DNA from: Streptomyces sp. NBC_01142
GTDB lineage: Bacteria; Actinomycetota; Actinomycetes; Streptomycetales; Streptomycetaceae
Assembly (NCBI RefSeq): GCF_026341125.1
Contig: NZ_JAPEOR010000001.1
Location: forward strand, 2,604,001-2,668,000
Reading direction: 5' to 3'
DNA: 64,000 nt
In this document: positions 34,426 to 42,412 of the stretch, piece by piece
Layout of the letters: the number at the start of each line of letters is the position of its first letter
How positions within the stretch are numbered: position 1 is the first letter of the stretch
Notes under the pieces: generated by a model
Databases searched by the model: none
Seen by the model: only the letters and a program-made list of their open reading frames with translations
What the model was told of the DNA's origin: nothing
Position numbers and translations under genes: made by a program

Positions 34426-35618
34426 TGGGGCAGGACGAGCCGTTCGCGGGAGTGCCCGAAGTGCTGCCGCGCTCGGTCGCCGAACTCGGCCCGCTCATCG
34501 ACTGGTTGAGGGGCGGGCTCACCACGGACCGGCGGCTGGACTTCCCTGCGGGCACCGCGTTGCCCGACGGGCGGCTCGATCTGTGCAAGCAGGCACTCGG
34601 CCCTGAAGGCGCCGCGCTCATAGCCGAGGCGCTGCGCAGCAGCGCCGGGGAGAGCCCCTCGCCCGTGCGGCAACTGCTGCTCGGTACCGACGGCCTGGGT
34701 GACGAAGGTGCCGCCACCGTGGCGGAGAAGACCGTGGGCGCCGGCGTCGAAACCCTCTACCTCGGATGCAACGGCATCACCGCGGGGGGCGCCTGCCGGA
34801 TCGCCGACAGTCTGCGGGCCTCGGAGCACCTTGTCGGCGGTGTCTGGCTCAAGCGCAACCCGCTGGGCACGGGCGGCGGGCAGGCCGCGGCCGAACTCAT
34901 CGCGGCCGCCTCGGCCCTGCGCACCCTCGATCTCGTCCAGACAGGACTCGACCCGGCCGGTCTCGCGGTCCTGGCCGAGGCGCTGCTGACCGCGGCCGCG
35001 GCGGGACGGCACATCGAGCGCATCTTCATCGGAGGCAATCCGCTCGGGCCTGCAGGGGCAGCGCCGCTCGCCGCACTGATCGCCGGCGGTGCGGTCGGTG
35101 AACTGTACGTATCCGCAGCCCAGTTGGGTGACCGTGGAGCGCTGCTGCTCGTCGACGCGTTGCGCCGCGCCCCGTACGGACGGCTGGCCCGCCTCTCCGT
35201 CGCCAGTAACGGCATCGGTCCGCAGGCCGGCGCCCGGCTGGTCGCCGCGGCGGCAGATGCCGGTGTCGAGCTGCTGGACCTCGGCCGGGTCCGGGCAGCC
35301 CGTACGCTCGGCGCCGACGACAACCACATCGACACCCACGCGGCCACAGCGATCGGCGAGGCCCTCGCCGCCCACGAACACCGGCTGACCCACCTCGTCC
35401 TCGCCCACACCGGGATGCGCAGTCGAGAGGCCCATCGGATCCTCGACGCCGCACCCCGTGCCGCGACCGCCACTCGCTTTGTGCTGGGCAAGGGCATCGC
35501 GACCACGGTGCGGCGCAGGCTGGACGCCCTCAGCGCGCATCTGCCGATGCCCGCGGTGGCCGCCGACGTCGCCGCCGTACGCAGTGTTCACCGCACGGCC
35601 CCACCGGACCCCGAGTAA
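34425..35618 (+). CDS. Leucine-rich repeat (RNase-inhibitor-like) protein
   Basis: A 397-residue soluble protein built of about eight LRR units of 27-29 residues. Clear units are LRQLLLGTDGLGDEGAATVA, VETLYLGCNGITAGGACRIA, LRTLDLVQTGLDPAGLAVLA, IERIFIGGNPLGPAGAAPLA and LARLSVASNGIGPQAGARLV. The NxLGxxGA pattern is the RNase-inhibitor/GALA subtype, a curved protein-binding scaffold. The ATG sits in a TGATG overlap with the SDR gene, so the two are translationally coupled. The 3' end is 9 bp from the convergent AAA+ gene. The binding partner is unknown; other products of this locus are the obvious candidates. Confidence 0.87.
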   Translation: MGQDEPFAGVPEVLPRSVAELGPLIDWLRGGLTTDRRLDFPAGTALPDGRLDLCKQALGPEGAALIAEALRSSAGESPSPVRQLLLGTDGLGDEGAATVAEKTVGAGVETLYLGCNGITAGGACRIADSLRASEHLVGGVWLKRNPLGTGGGQAAAELIAAASALRTLDLVQTGLDPAGLAVLAEALLTAAAAGRHIERIFIGGNPLGPAGAAPLAALIAGGAVGELYVSAAQLGDRGALLLVDALRRAPYGRLARLSVASNGIGPQAGARLVAAAADAGVELLDLGRVRAARTLGADDNHIDTHAATAIGEALAAHEHRLTHLVLAHTGMRSREAHRILDAAPRAATATRFVLGKGIATTVRRRLDALSAHLPMPAVAADVAAVRSVHRTAPPDPE

Positions 35619-35627
35619 CCGTCCGGA

Positions 35628-37547
35628 TCAGCGCGGCATGGCCGCGAATATCTCGATCCAGAACCGCTGATGCTTCTCCGAAGCCCCGACCAGATACGTC
35701 GACCGCAGCTTCGGCGGCAGCAGAGCCACCAGCCGTGCCACCGCCTTCCGGTGCTTCTTCAGCTGTGACAGCTCGGCGTTGGCGATGATCTGGTGCACCA
35801 CATCGCTGTCATTTCCGCCCTCGCTCGTCTGCTCCGCCGCTCCGCGCAGCCGTGCCTCCCAGGCGTCCACCTGCTGGGCCAGCTCGCGCAGCCCGGTCAC
35901 CGGACGGTTGTCGAGACGGTCCATCAGGGCGGCCAGCGGCACCGGCGCGTACTCGCCGTCCCCCAGATAGACCGTGCCCATCTCGAGCGGCAGCCCGCGC
36001 TGATGCAGTTTCACGAGCCGCTCGATCGTCCGCTTGGTGATCCAGGCCCGCCCGTCCTCGTCGATGTCGTGCTTCCACCAGTCGAGCACCGTCTCGGCGA
36101 CCGGCCCGTACTTCTCGATCAGCCATTCATTGGCCGGGATGTCCTCGGGCTCAACCGTCAGTGACGCGGTGAACCGGGTCGCCTGCGCGATGTTGTTGCG
36201 TGACACCAGCAGCTTGCGGCCGAGGTGGTACGGAGGGTTCTGTATGGCGATCTGGGCCCGCAGCCCGTCGATCCGCCGCCCCGCGAGAGACCACTCCTGT
36301 GTGATCTCCATCAGTTTGGCGAACGCCGCCTTGTCCTTGGGCCGGTTGTACTCGTCCCAGACGATCGCCTTCGGCTCGGGACCGGTGAAACCGGCGGCCA
36401 GCAGATTGTCCAGGGACCCGTCGGACGTCGGGATCGGTGCGCACAGGTCCTCGACGTTGGTCACCGGCAGCGAGAAGTACAGCGGCTCGAGCCCGCCGAG
36501 CCCCTCGCGCACCGTCTGCCGTACGAGTTCCGTCTTGCCGCAGCCGGGCGGACCTTGCAGCAGCACGCTCCAGCGGTTGCGCAGCGCGGCCCGCACCACC
36601 TGCCGCACCGGGTCGGGAACCGTGAGTGGATTGGGTACGCCGAGGGAGGCCGCTATCCGGTCGAGCACCTCCGCGGTCCGGTTCTGGCCGGGGCTGCCGT
36701 CACCGCGCGGCTCGACCAGCCGCAGCCGCTCGCCGTTGATCAGCGGCAGCCCCCACCGCAGCGGGAAGCCCTCCTGGGCGTTGGCCAGGATGTGGTCCAG
36801 GGTGCGCGGCGAGAGCAGCTCGCGCACAGCGGGGCTCAGCGAGGCCCACACCGTGAACACCCCGCTCAGGTCCCATTTCCGGTACTTCGAGGCCAGCTTG
36901 AAGCGCCACGCGGTGTCGTTCGCGGTGATCCGGATCGTGACCATCCGGTCGAGGATCGCCAGGTCGCTGCGGCGCGCGGAAGTCTCGGCCAGCGACTCGT
37001 TGTCGCTGAGGAACACTCCGATGCAGCCCAGCGCCCGCAGGTCGTACTCACCGAGCGTCCAGTTGCAGGCGATCTGCATCAGCTGCGACTGAATGGTCTC
37101 GCCGGCCTGCAGGGAGTCGTCGATCAGCAGCACAAAGGGCCTGCCGGGCTTGAGCTGGCTCATCACCAGCTGCCGCAGCACCAGTTGGCCGGTGTCGGGA
37201 TCGCGTACGGGTGCGTTGGCCAGCAGATCGTCCGGCGTGAGATTCGCGGCCGGTACGAAGACCAGCTCGGCCTCCGGGTAGGCCTCGGCCACATGGGAGA
37301 AGAACGTCGACGTCTTACCGATGCCGTGCTCGCCGAAGACCTGGCCCGTCTGCCCCATGTCGATCATGGCGTCGATGAAGGCCTCCAGCCTGGAGACCCC
37401 GGTCCAGCTTTCCGGCGGCTTCGGATAGGTGGCGTTGCCGCGCCACAGCTGCCGGCGGCCCGTCGCGTTGGCCGTCGCGTTGGCCGTCGCGTTGGCCGTG
37501 GCGTTGGTCGTGGCGTTGGTGGTGGTGCCGGTTGTGGCGCTGGTCAT
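35628..37547 (-). CDS. Double AAA+ MoxR-like ATPase
   Basis: A 639-residue protein with two AAA+ modules. Module 1: Walker A GEHGIGKTS (72-80) and Walker B FVLLIDDS (138-145). Module 2: Walker A GPPGCGKTE (332-340) and Walker B AIVWDE (394-399), followed by a sensor-type IAIQNPPYH. Residues 9-29 are an NATx repeat coded by 12-bp tandem units. The C-terminal 150 residues are helical. Its start overlaps the stop of the VWA gene (ATGA). MoxR-type ATPases paired with VWA proteins work as remodelling chaperone pairs, often loading metals or controlling effectors; the target here is unknown. Confidence 0.87.
   Translation of the reverse strand: MTSATTGTTTNATTNATANATANATANATGRRQLWRGNATYPKPPESWTGVSRLEAFIDAMIDMGQTGQVFGEHGIGKTSTFFSHVAEAYPEAELVFVPAANLTPDDLLANAPVRDPDTGQLVLRQLVMSQLKPGRPFVLLIDDSLQAGETIQSQLMQIACNWTLGEYDLRALGCIGVFLSDNESLAETSARRSDLAILDRMVTIRITANDTAWRFKLASKYRKWDLSGVFTVWASLSPAVRELLSPRTLDHILANAQEGFPLRWGLPLINGERLRLVEPRGDGSPGQNRTAEVLDRIAASLGVPNPLTVPDPVRQVVRAALRNRWSVLLQGPPGCGKTELVRQTVREGLGGLEPLYFSLPVTNVEDLCAPIPTSDGSLDNLLAAGFTGPEPKAIVWDEYNRPKDKAAFAKLMEITQEWSLAGRRIDGLRAQIAIQNPPYHLGRKLLVSRNNIAQATRFTASLTVEPEDIPANEWLIEKYGPVAETVLDWWKHDIDEDGRAWITKRTIERLVKLHQRGLPLEMGTVYLGDGEYAPVPLAALMDRLDNRPVTGLRELAQQVDAWEARLRGAAEQTSEGGNDSDVVHQIIANAELSQLKKHRKAVARLVALLPPKLRSTYLVGASEKHQRFWIEIFAAMPR
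37465..37524 (-). repeat. 12-bp tandem repeat encoding NATx units
   Basis: Five tandem copies of a 12-bp unit (GCGTTGGCCGTC on the + strand, drifting to GCGTTGGTCGTG) lie just after the start of the AAA+ gene. They encode Asn-Ala-Thr-Ala/Thr repeats. The near identity of copies suggests recent slippage and possible length variation between strains. Confidence 0.75.
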
Positions 37548-38947
37548 CTTGATCCTGTCGTGACGCGATGGCAGGCCATCGGGGGAGTGTGGGCATCGGG
37601 CCAGTCGTCGCCGCCCTCGGTGATCAGCCAGATCCACTTGTCGGGCTCTGCCGGGGTGATGGCCGGGGCGTATCCATCGGTGAGCATCACCACGGCATCG
37701 GGCGTCACCTCGAGGAGGCGGCCGTCGACGGCGGTGCGCCCCTCGACATAGTCCGCGACGGCTTCGAAACTCGTGCCTCCTCCGCCGCGCACCCGCTCAC
37801 CCGGCACGAACGGCATCACCACACCGTCGAACGACAGCCAGTGGGCCTCCACCCCGTCGATCCCGCCGACGAGTTCGGTCAGCCACGTGACCACATGCTG
37901 CGGCATCGACCCCGAAGTGTCGTACGCGATGACGAGCACCTTGTCGCGCACGGGACCGCGCCGCGACAGCATCGGGTCGTGGCCCAGCGCGGCGAGCAGC
38001 GCGCCGCGCTTCTTGGGATAGACCAGCCGCTCGCCCTCCCGCAGCTTGGACGCCATCACGTCCACCAGCCACCGCTGCCACCAGTCGACCTTGCCCGTGC
38101 GCGCCGTCTGCCCGCGCAGGGTGCCCGCTCCCAACCGCCCCCACAGCCGCGTTGTCCGCTCCGAGGCGCCGTCCGTACGGTCCATCAGATCGCACAGTTC
38201 ACTCTCGGCACCCGCATGCCCCCGGCGGGCGGCCAGCAGCGAGTTGAGCAGTACGGAGGAGACGGTGGTGTCGACGGTCTCCTGGTCGGCCGGTATCCCG
38301 GCGTCCGTGAGATGGACGCACACCGGCCGCGGCACCGGCGGATGCTTCATCCGTTTCAACTCGCTGTAGACGGACATGTCGGTGGCGACGAAAGCGGCGT
38401 AGTCCACGGGCTCGAGACCGTGCGCCCGCAGGTCGGCGGTGTACTCGGCGTGCACCTCGCCCGGATGGATGCCGGTCGGAGCGCCGTCCCGCAGCGGCAG
38501 GGCGTCCCGGCCGAGCCGCACCATCGCCACATGGTTGATGGAGACTTCTGCCGCGAGCGTGAACACCGGGTCGTCGCGCAGTTCGGGCTCGGTGAACAGA
38601 TGCCGGTGGATCAGATGCCGCGCCTCGTGGAAGAGGACGAACTTGACGCCGTCGAGGCCGAGTTCCGCAAAGAACCCGGGGTTGTAGAGGAGCAGGCAGG
38701 AACCGTCGCCGCTCGCCACCACGGCCGCGGTGTCTATCGCCGTGGTCGGGATCTGGTGAGCGCACTTGGCGTACAGCCAGGAAGCCACCGCCGACTCGGT
38801 CAGCCCGAAGTCGAGCAGTGCGGCCTCCTTGAGCCGCCGCGCCTCCTCGACGACCGCCGCATCGGCCGGCCGCCACCGCTCCAGCGCTCGCCGGTCCGCC
38901 AGATCGACCACATGGCGCGCACGCCCACGCCCGTCCCCGTACGCCAT
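37544..38947 (-). CDS. DUF2201-type metallopeptidase-like / VWA protein
   Basis: A 467-residue protein. The N-terminal half carries HEARH (107-111), the HExxH zinc-binding motif, followed by LIHRHLF and AAEVSINH, as in the DUF2201_N metallopeptidase-like domain. The C-terminal VWA-like domain has a complete MIDAS set: DTSGS (343-347), Thr392 in GGGGTSF and Asp424 in LTDGYA. A Gly/Arg linker separates them. It is the first gene of a two-gene unit with the AAA+ ATPase (4-bp overlap), the usual MoxR/VWA pairing. No signal peptide, so it acts in the cytosol. Confidence 0.87.
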   Translation of the reverse strand: MAYGDGRGRARHVVDLADRRALERWRPADAAVVEEARRLKEAALLDFGLTESAVASWLYAKCAHQIPTTAIDTAAVVASGDGSCLLLYNPGFFAELGLDGVKFVLFHEARHLIHRHLFTEPELRDDPVFTLAAEVSINHVAMVRLGRDALPLRDGAPTGIHPGEVHAEYTADLRAHGLEPVDYAAFVATDMSVYSELKRMKHPPVPRPVCVHLTDAGIPADQETVDTTVSSVLLNSLLAARRGHAGAESELCDLMDRTDGASERTTRLWGRLGAGTLRGQTARTGKVDWWQRWLVDVMASKLREGERLVYPKKRGALLAALGHDPMLSRRGPVRDKVLVIAYDTSGSMPQHVVTWLTELVGGIDGVEAHWLSFDGVVMPFVPGERVRGGGGTSFEAVADYVEGRTAVDGRLLEVTPDAVVMLTDGYAPAITPAEPDKWIWLITEGGDDWPDAHTPPMACHRVTTGSR

Positions 38948-39016
38948 TCCCCCGCACCCCCTCGTACTGCCTCATTGGTACCAGGGGGCACTGACAACGG
39001 GCGAAACGATTTCCGT

Positions 39017-39073
39017 CCCGCCCCGCGTTCCCCCGCCCCGCGTTCCCCCGCCCCGCGTTTCCCGCCCGGCGTT
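39017..39073. repeat. 15-bp GC-rich tandem repeat
   Basis: CCCGCCCCGCGTT recurs at 39017, 39032 and 39047 with exact 15-bp spacing, then once more in degenerate form (39061). It lies between the VWA gene and the third tRNA-like gene, just upstream of the latter's promoter-like block. Confidence 0.7.
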
Positions 39074-39109
39074 CCACGGTGGACAGGGCTTAGGATCTCC
39101 GGCAAGGGC

Positions 39110-39182
39110 GGGGCCGTAGCGCAGAGGCAGACGCACCGGTCTCCAGAACCGGAGGACGCTGGTTCAACTCCAGCCGCCCCGC
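39110..39182 (+). tRNA. Atypical tRNA, anticodon CCA (Trp-like)
   Basis: U8-A9, D arm GCGC-AGAGGCAG-ACGC, anticodon stem CCGGT/ACCGG with loop CTCCAGA (anticodon CCA), a 5-nt variable loop and T arm GCTGG-TTCAACT-CCAGC are all drawable. The D arm differs from that of the two tRNA-like genes at 32.9 kb in one base. The acceptor stem is odd: GGGGCCG does not pair fully with CGCCCCG, but adding upstream bases (GGCGGGGC...) gives 9 pairs with one bulged C. Position 37 is G rather than A. No CCA is encoded. Preceded by a promoter-like TAGGAT (39091-39096). Probably a paralogue of the other two, not the housekeeping tRNA-Trp. Confidence 0.68.
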
Positions 39183-39204
39183 CCCCCTGCGCCCCTCACC
39201 GAGG

Positions 39205-40041
39205 TCAGGCAATGGCCCCCGCGGTGACGATCAGCTCGGGAGCGGTCCCGGAGAAAGTCGGCAACAGCTGCGCCAGTACCGCCCAGGTCTCGGGGTTTCC
39301 CGCCAACGAGCCCCGGACCAGCGGTCGCAGGACAGCCTCGGCCTCCGGCATTCGCGCCGGAAACGCCCAGTGCCCCGCAGCCAGTACGGACAGCACATCG
39401 AGGGCCGGACGCCAGCTCTCCACGTAGGTCCGCGGGCCGTCGACGACTTTGGCCTGCCGCATCCGGTGGGCGAAGCTCGGGTGGTCACTCCACCGTTCGC
39501 GCAGTGACACGGGGCAGTCGACGCGGATGGCCAGCGCCCACCGCGCGAATCCCGGCAGCGGCTGCTCGAGATCGGCCGCGGCGACCTCCGCCCAGTCGTC
39601 CCGCGTGACCGCCGCAGCCGCGCTGCGTCCCCGCCGCATGCTGGTGACCAGCCGCAGTCCGCCGATCACACCATGCGGGCCGGGGGCCGCCAGGCCCTCC
39701 GGATCGGCCAGTCCGCGCAGTGACAGCGGGACCGGGATCGGCCCCTCGGCGCCGGCCCCGAACGGCACACCGCGCAGGATGTCGCGCTGGACCGAAGCGC
39801 TCACCCCGGCTCTGTACACAATTTCATTGATCTCAGGACGGTCGGCCTGCAGCATCCACAGCAGCACCGAAGCCGGCACCGCGGCGCCCGTCACCAGCCG
39901 GACGGCCGTCCAGAGCTGGGGTATGCCGACCGACGTCTCCTGCTGGAGGCCCAGCCGCTCCCGCGCCCGCTGCGCGTCGTCCGGTTCGGCCAGCGCGAGC
40001 AGGAGATTCAGTCCGTCGCCCGTGCTCCGGTCACGCTTCAT
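39205..40041 (-). CDS. Hypothetical helical protein beside the tRNA-like locus
   Basis: A 278-residue cytosolic protein, mostly helical, rich in Leu, Ala, Arg and Trp. It has no signal peptide or recognisable catalytic motif. Segments such as IPQLWTAVRLVTGAAVPASVLLW and TWAVLAQLLPTFSGTAPELIV look like packed helical repeats. ATG 40041. It reads toward the third tRNA-like gene, 22 bp beyond its stop. It may be a further member of the locus or an independent gene; its upstream region holds heptanucleotide repeats. Confidence 0.7.
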   Translation of the reverse strand: MKRDRSTGDGLNLLLALAEPDDAQRARERLGLQQETSVGIPQLWTAVRLVTGAAVPASVLLWMLQADRPEINEIVYRAGVSASVQRDILRGVPFGAGAEGPIPVPLSLRGLADPEGLAAPGPHGVIGGLRLVTSMRRGRSAAAAVTRDDWAEVAAADLEQPLPGFARWALAIRVDCPVSLRERWSDHPSFAHRMRQAKVVDGPRTYVESWRPALDVLSVLAAGHWAFPARMPEAEAVLRPLVRGSLAGNPETWAVLAQLLPTFSGTAPELIVTAGAIA

Positions 40042-40384
40042 CGCTGTCCCACCCCTGTTGGTCAGTGTGCCGGTCGATCATGCCAGGCGACCTGGGGCGT
40101 TCCGGTGTTCGGTACGGCGAACCGCTTGTCAGCAGGAAGAATCCCCGTACGGCGACGGGGAGGGGAGGGGTGCGGGACCGTGATCCACGTGGTCGGAAGA
40201 CGGAAGACGGAAGACGGAAGACGGAAGACGGAAGACGGAAGACGGAAGGCGGAAGACGCCCGGGCGGCCCCCGCACCGCGTGGACCCGCCCTGGCGGCGG
40301 CAGCTGCGGGAGCTGCGCCGCCAGAGCGACGCCGACGTGTGCGGTGCGGCCGTGGGTACGGCGACGGCCTGCGAACGGGGGCGG
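40042..40384. other. Intergenic stretch with heptanucleotide repeats
   Basis: This 343-bp gap separates the hypothetical helical protein from the acyl-ACP desaturase. It contains the GGAAGAC tandem array (separate entry). Short open frames that run through the array give repetitive translations without domains and are not supported as genes. Confidence 0.6.
40195..40257. repeat. Heptanucleotide tandem repeat (GGAAGAC)9
   Basis: Nine consecutive copies of GGAAGAC, with one base changed in the eighth copy (GGAAGGC). It is a purine-rich microsatellite in an intergenic region. A 7-bp unit is not a multiple of three, which also argues against coding use. Confidence 0.9.
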
Positions 40385-41359
40385 TCAGCCCGCCGCGCGC
40401 GCCGCCATCCGCGCCTTGCGCGCCGCGAGCTTCTCGTCGAACTTGCTCGCCTCGCTGTCCAGCCCGCCCATGTACAGGCCGAGCTCCTCCTGCGCCTTGA
40501 GACCCTCCGGGCCGAGCCCGTCGATCTCCAGGACCTTCAGGAAGCGCAGCACCGGCTGCAGCACGTCGTCGTGGTGGATCCGCATGTTGTAGATCTCGCC
40601 GATCGCCATCTGCGCGGCGGCCCGCTCGAAGCCGGGCATGCCGTGTCCGGGCATCCGGAAGTTGACGACGACGTCGCGCACGGACTGCATGGTCAGGTCC
40701 GGGGCGATCTCGAAGGCCGCACCCAGGAGATTCCGGTAGAAGACCATGTGCAGGTTCTCGTCGGTGGCGATCCGTGCCAGCATCCGGTCGCAGACGGGGT
40801 CACCGGACTGGTGTCCGGTGTTGCGGTGCGAGACGCGGGTGGCGAGCTCCTGGAAGGCGACGTATGCCACCGAGTGCAGCATCGAGTGGCGGTTGTCGGA
40901 CTCGAAGCCCTCCGCCATGTGCGTCATCCGGAACTCTTCCAGCTTGTCCGGGTCGACGGCCCGCGAGGTGAGCAGGTAGTCGCGCATCACGATGCCGTGC
41001 CGGCCCTCCTCCGCGGTCCAGCGGTGCACCCAGGTGCCCCAGGCGCCGTCGCGGCCGAAGAGAGAGGCGATCTCGTGGTGGTAACTGGGGAGATTGTCCT
41101 CGGTGAGGAGGTTGACGACCAGGGCGATCTTGCCGATGTCGGTGACCTTGGACTGTTCTGCTTCCCAGGCCTGGCCGTCTTCGAAGAAGCCGGGGAAGTT
41201 GCGGCCGTCGGTGAATGGCACGTACTCGTGCGGCATCCAGTCCTTGGCGACCTTGAGATGGCGGTTGAGTTCCTTCTCCACCACCTCTTCCAGCGCGTAC
41301 AGCAGTCGGGCGTCTGTCCACGCGTCCGAACTGCCGAGTTGGGGAGAGGTGATTGTCAC
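40385..41359 (-). CDS. Acyl-ACP desaturase (ferritin-like di-iron)
   Basis: A 324-residue soluble desaturase that introduces a cis double bond into acyl chains carried on ACP. The two di-iron motifs are EEGRH (117-121) and DENLH (200-204), spaced as in DesA1/DesA2-type enzymes. Upstream glutamates (LEEVVEKE, TEDNLPSYHHE) complete the ligand set. GTG start 41359. It is preceded by a strong TetR-type operator, so expression is probably switched by acyl-chain or CoA status. Monocistronic, with 115 bp to the DDAH gene. Confidence 0.92.
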   Translation of the reverse strand: MTITSPQLGSSDAWTDARLLYALEEVVEKELNRHLKVAKDWMPHEYVPFTDGRNFPGFFEDGQAWEAEQSKVTDIGKIALVVNLLTEDNLPSYHHEIASLFGRDGAWGTWVHRWTAEEGRHGIVMRDYLLTSRAVDPDKLEEFRMTHMAEGFESDNRHSMLHSVAYVAFQELATRVSHRNTGHQSGDPVCDRMLARIATDENLHMVFYRNLLGAAFEIAPDLTMQSVRDVVVNFRMPGHGMPGFERAAAQMAIGEIYNMRIHHDDVLQPVLRFLKVLEIDGLGPEGLKAQEELGLYMGGLDSEASKFDEKLAARKARMAARAAG

Positions 41360-41384
41360 GGGTGCTCCTGGGGACGGGAGAGTT

Positions 41385-41419
41385 ACCTACGGATTCGTAG
41401 GTTACGTGACCGTAGGTTA
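41385..41419. promoter_or_regulatory. TetR-type operator upstream of desaturase
   Basis: ACCTACG-GATT-CGTAGGT (41385-41402) is a perfect 7-bp inverted repeat. The right half plus TTA (CGTAGGTTA) is repeated exactly at 41411-41419, 15 bp further on, so at least three half-sites are stacked within 35 bp, 26-60 bp before the GTG start. This resembles operators of TetR-family lipid regulators. No TetR gene is adjacent. Confidence 0.7.
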
Positions 41420-41474
41420 AGGCGGCAGTAAGCCTCAGGCCAAGCCCGGTTCCGTTATGTCCAGTTACATTCAG

Positions 41475-42251
41475 TTATGCGTACAGGTCGCGGAGTCGTA
41501 CGGAGAGACAGGTCACGCAGCCTTCGAGCTTCTCGAATTCGCTGATGTCCACCGTCACCGGCTCATAGCCGAGATCCGTGAACAGCTCCGCCGTCTTCGG
41601 CGCGCTCGCCGCCATCAGCAGCTTTCCGCCGCCGAGCAGCACCACATGCGCGCCCGACTCCTCCGGCACCGCGAGATGGCGGGGGAAGGCCGACGGGGTG
41701 TCCATCAGCGGCGGGTATCCGATGACGGTGGAGTCCGGCAGCGCGGTCACGGCGCTCTTGAGATGCAGCACCTTGCTCACCGGTACGGCCACGATCCGCG
41801 CGCCCAGCGGCTCGAAGGCTGCGCGCAGCTGCTGCACCCCCGCCGCGTTCGTACGGCCGCCCCGCCCCACGTAGATCGTGTCGCCGACCTTGAGGACGTC
41901 GCCGCCGTCGAGCGTGCCCGGCTCCCACACCCAGTTCACCGAGCAGCCGAGCCCGGCCAGGGTCTCCTCGACCGCCGCCGTCTCCGGCCTGCGGGATTCG
42001 GCTCCCGGGCGGGCGATCAGCGCGACATTGCGGAACATCACCACCGTGTCCTCGATGAAGACGCCGTCCGGGCAGTCGTCGGCCGGTTCCGTCTCGACCG
42101 TCTCCCAGCCGTGCTCGCGCAGCGTCTCGGCGTACGTCTCCCACTGGGCAAGCGCCAGCCCGGCGTCGACGGGGGTGCGCTCGATGTGGGTGACCAGACC
42201 CTCGGCGAGGCGTGGGCTCGGGCGGCGGATCAGGGCTTTCCTGCTGGGCAC
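41475..42251 (-). CDS. ddaH: Dimethylargininase (DDAH)
   Basis: A 258-residue pentein-fold amidinohydrolase that converts N-omega-methylated arginines to citrulline plus methylamines. Visible family features are FIEDTVVMF (substrate-binding Glu/Asp), LDGGDVLKVGDTIYVGR, VLHLKSAV with the catalytic His, and the C-terminal catalytic Cys in LEGCVTCLS. GTG 42251 (PSRKALIRRPSPRLAEG...) gives the length I recall for the S. coelicolor enzyme; ATG codons at 42293-42296 would add 15 residues. Monocistronic by context. Confidence 0.9.
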   Translation of the reverse strand: MPSRKALIRRPSPRLAEGLVTHIERTPVDAGLALAQWETYAETLREHGWETVETEPADDCPDGVFIEDTVVMFRNVALIARPGAESRRPETAAVEETLAGLGCSVNWVWEPGTLDGGDVLKVGDTIYVGRGGRTNAAGVQQLRAAFEPLGARIVAVPVSKVLHLKSAVTALPDSTVIGYPPLMDTPSAFPRHLAVPEESGAHVVLLGGGKLLMAASAPKTAELFTDLGYEPVTVDISEFEKLEGCVTCLSVRLRDLYA

Positions 42252-42412
42252 GGGCGCATCTCCAGAGGTGTCGGGAGTACAGGTGATGCCCATCATGGCC
42301 CGCCGTCCTGGGGCGACGGAATCCCGACGGGCCGAGTGCCTGCCCCCTCTGGGGCGGGGCAGCGCCTCAGCCCCGGACCGGGTCTCTCCGCCCTGATCCC
42401 CGGCTCTGGTCT

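Noticed and set aside
39017..39073. CRISPR-like array
   Set aside because: The 15-bp units are directly tandem without spacers and there are no cas genes.
40031..40276. Short minus-strand frame through the heptanucleotide repeat
   Set aside because: Its translation is just the repeat read in frame (SVFRLPS units). No ribosome site or conserved domain.
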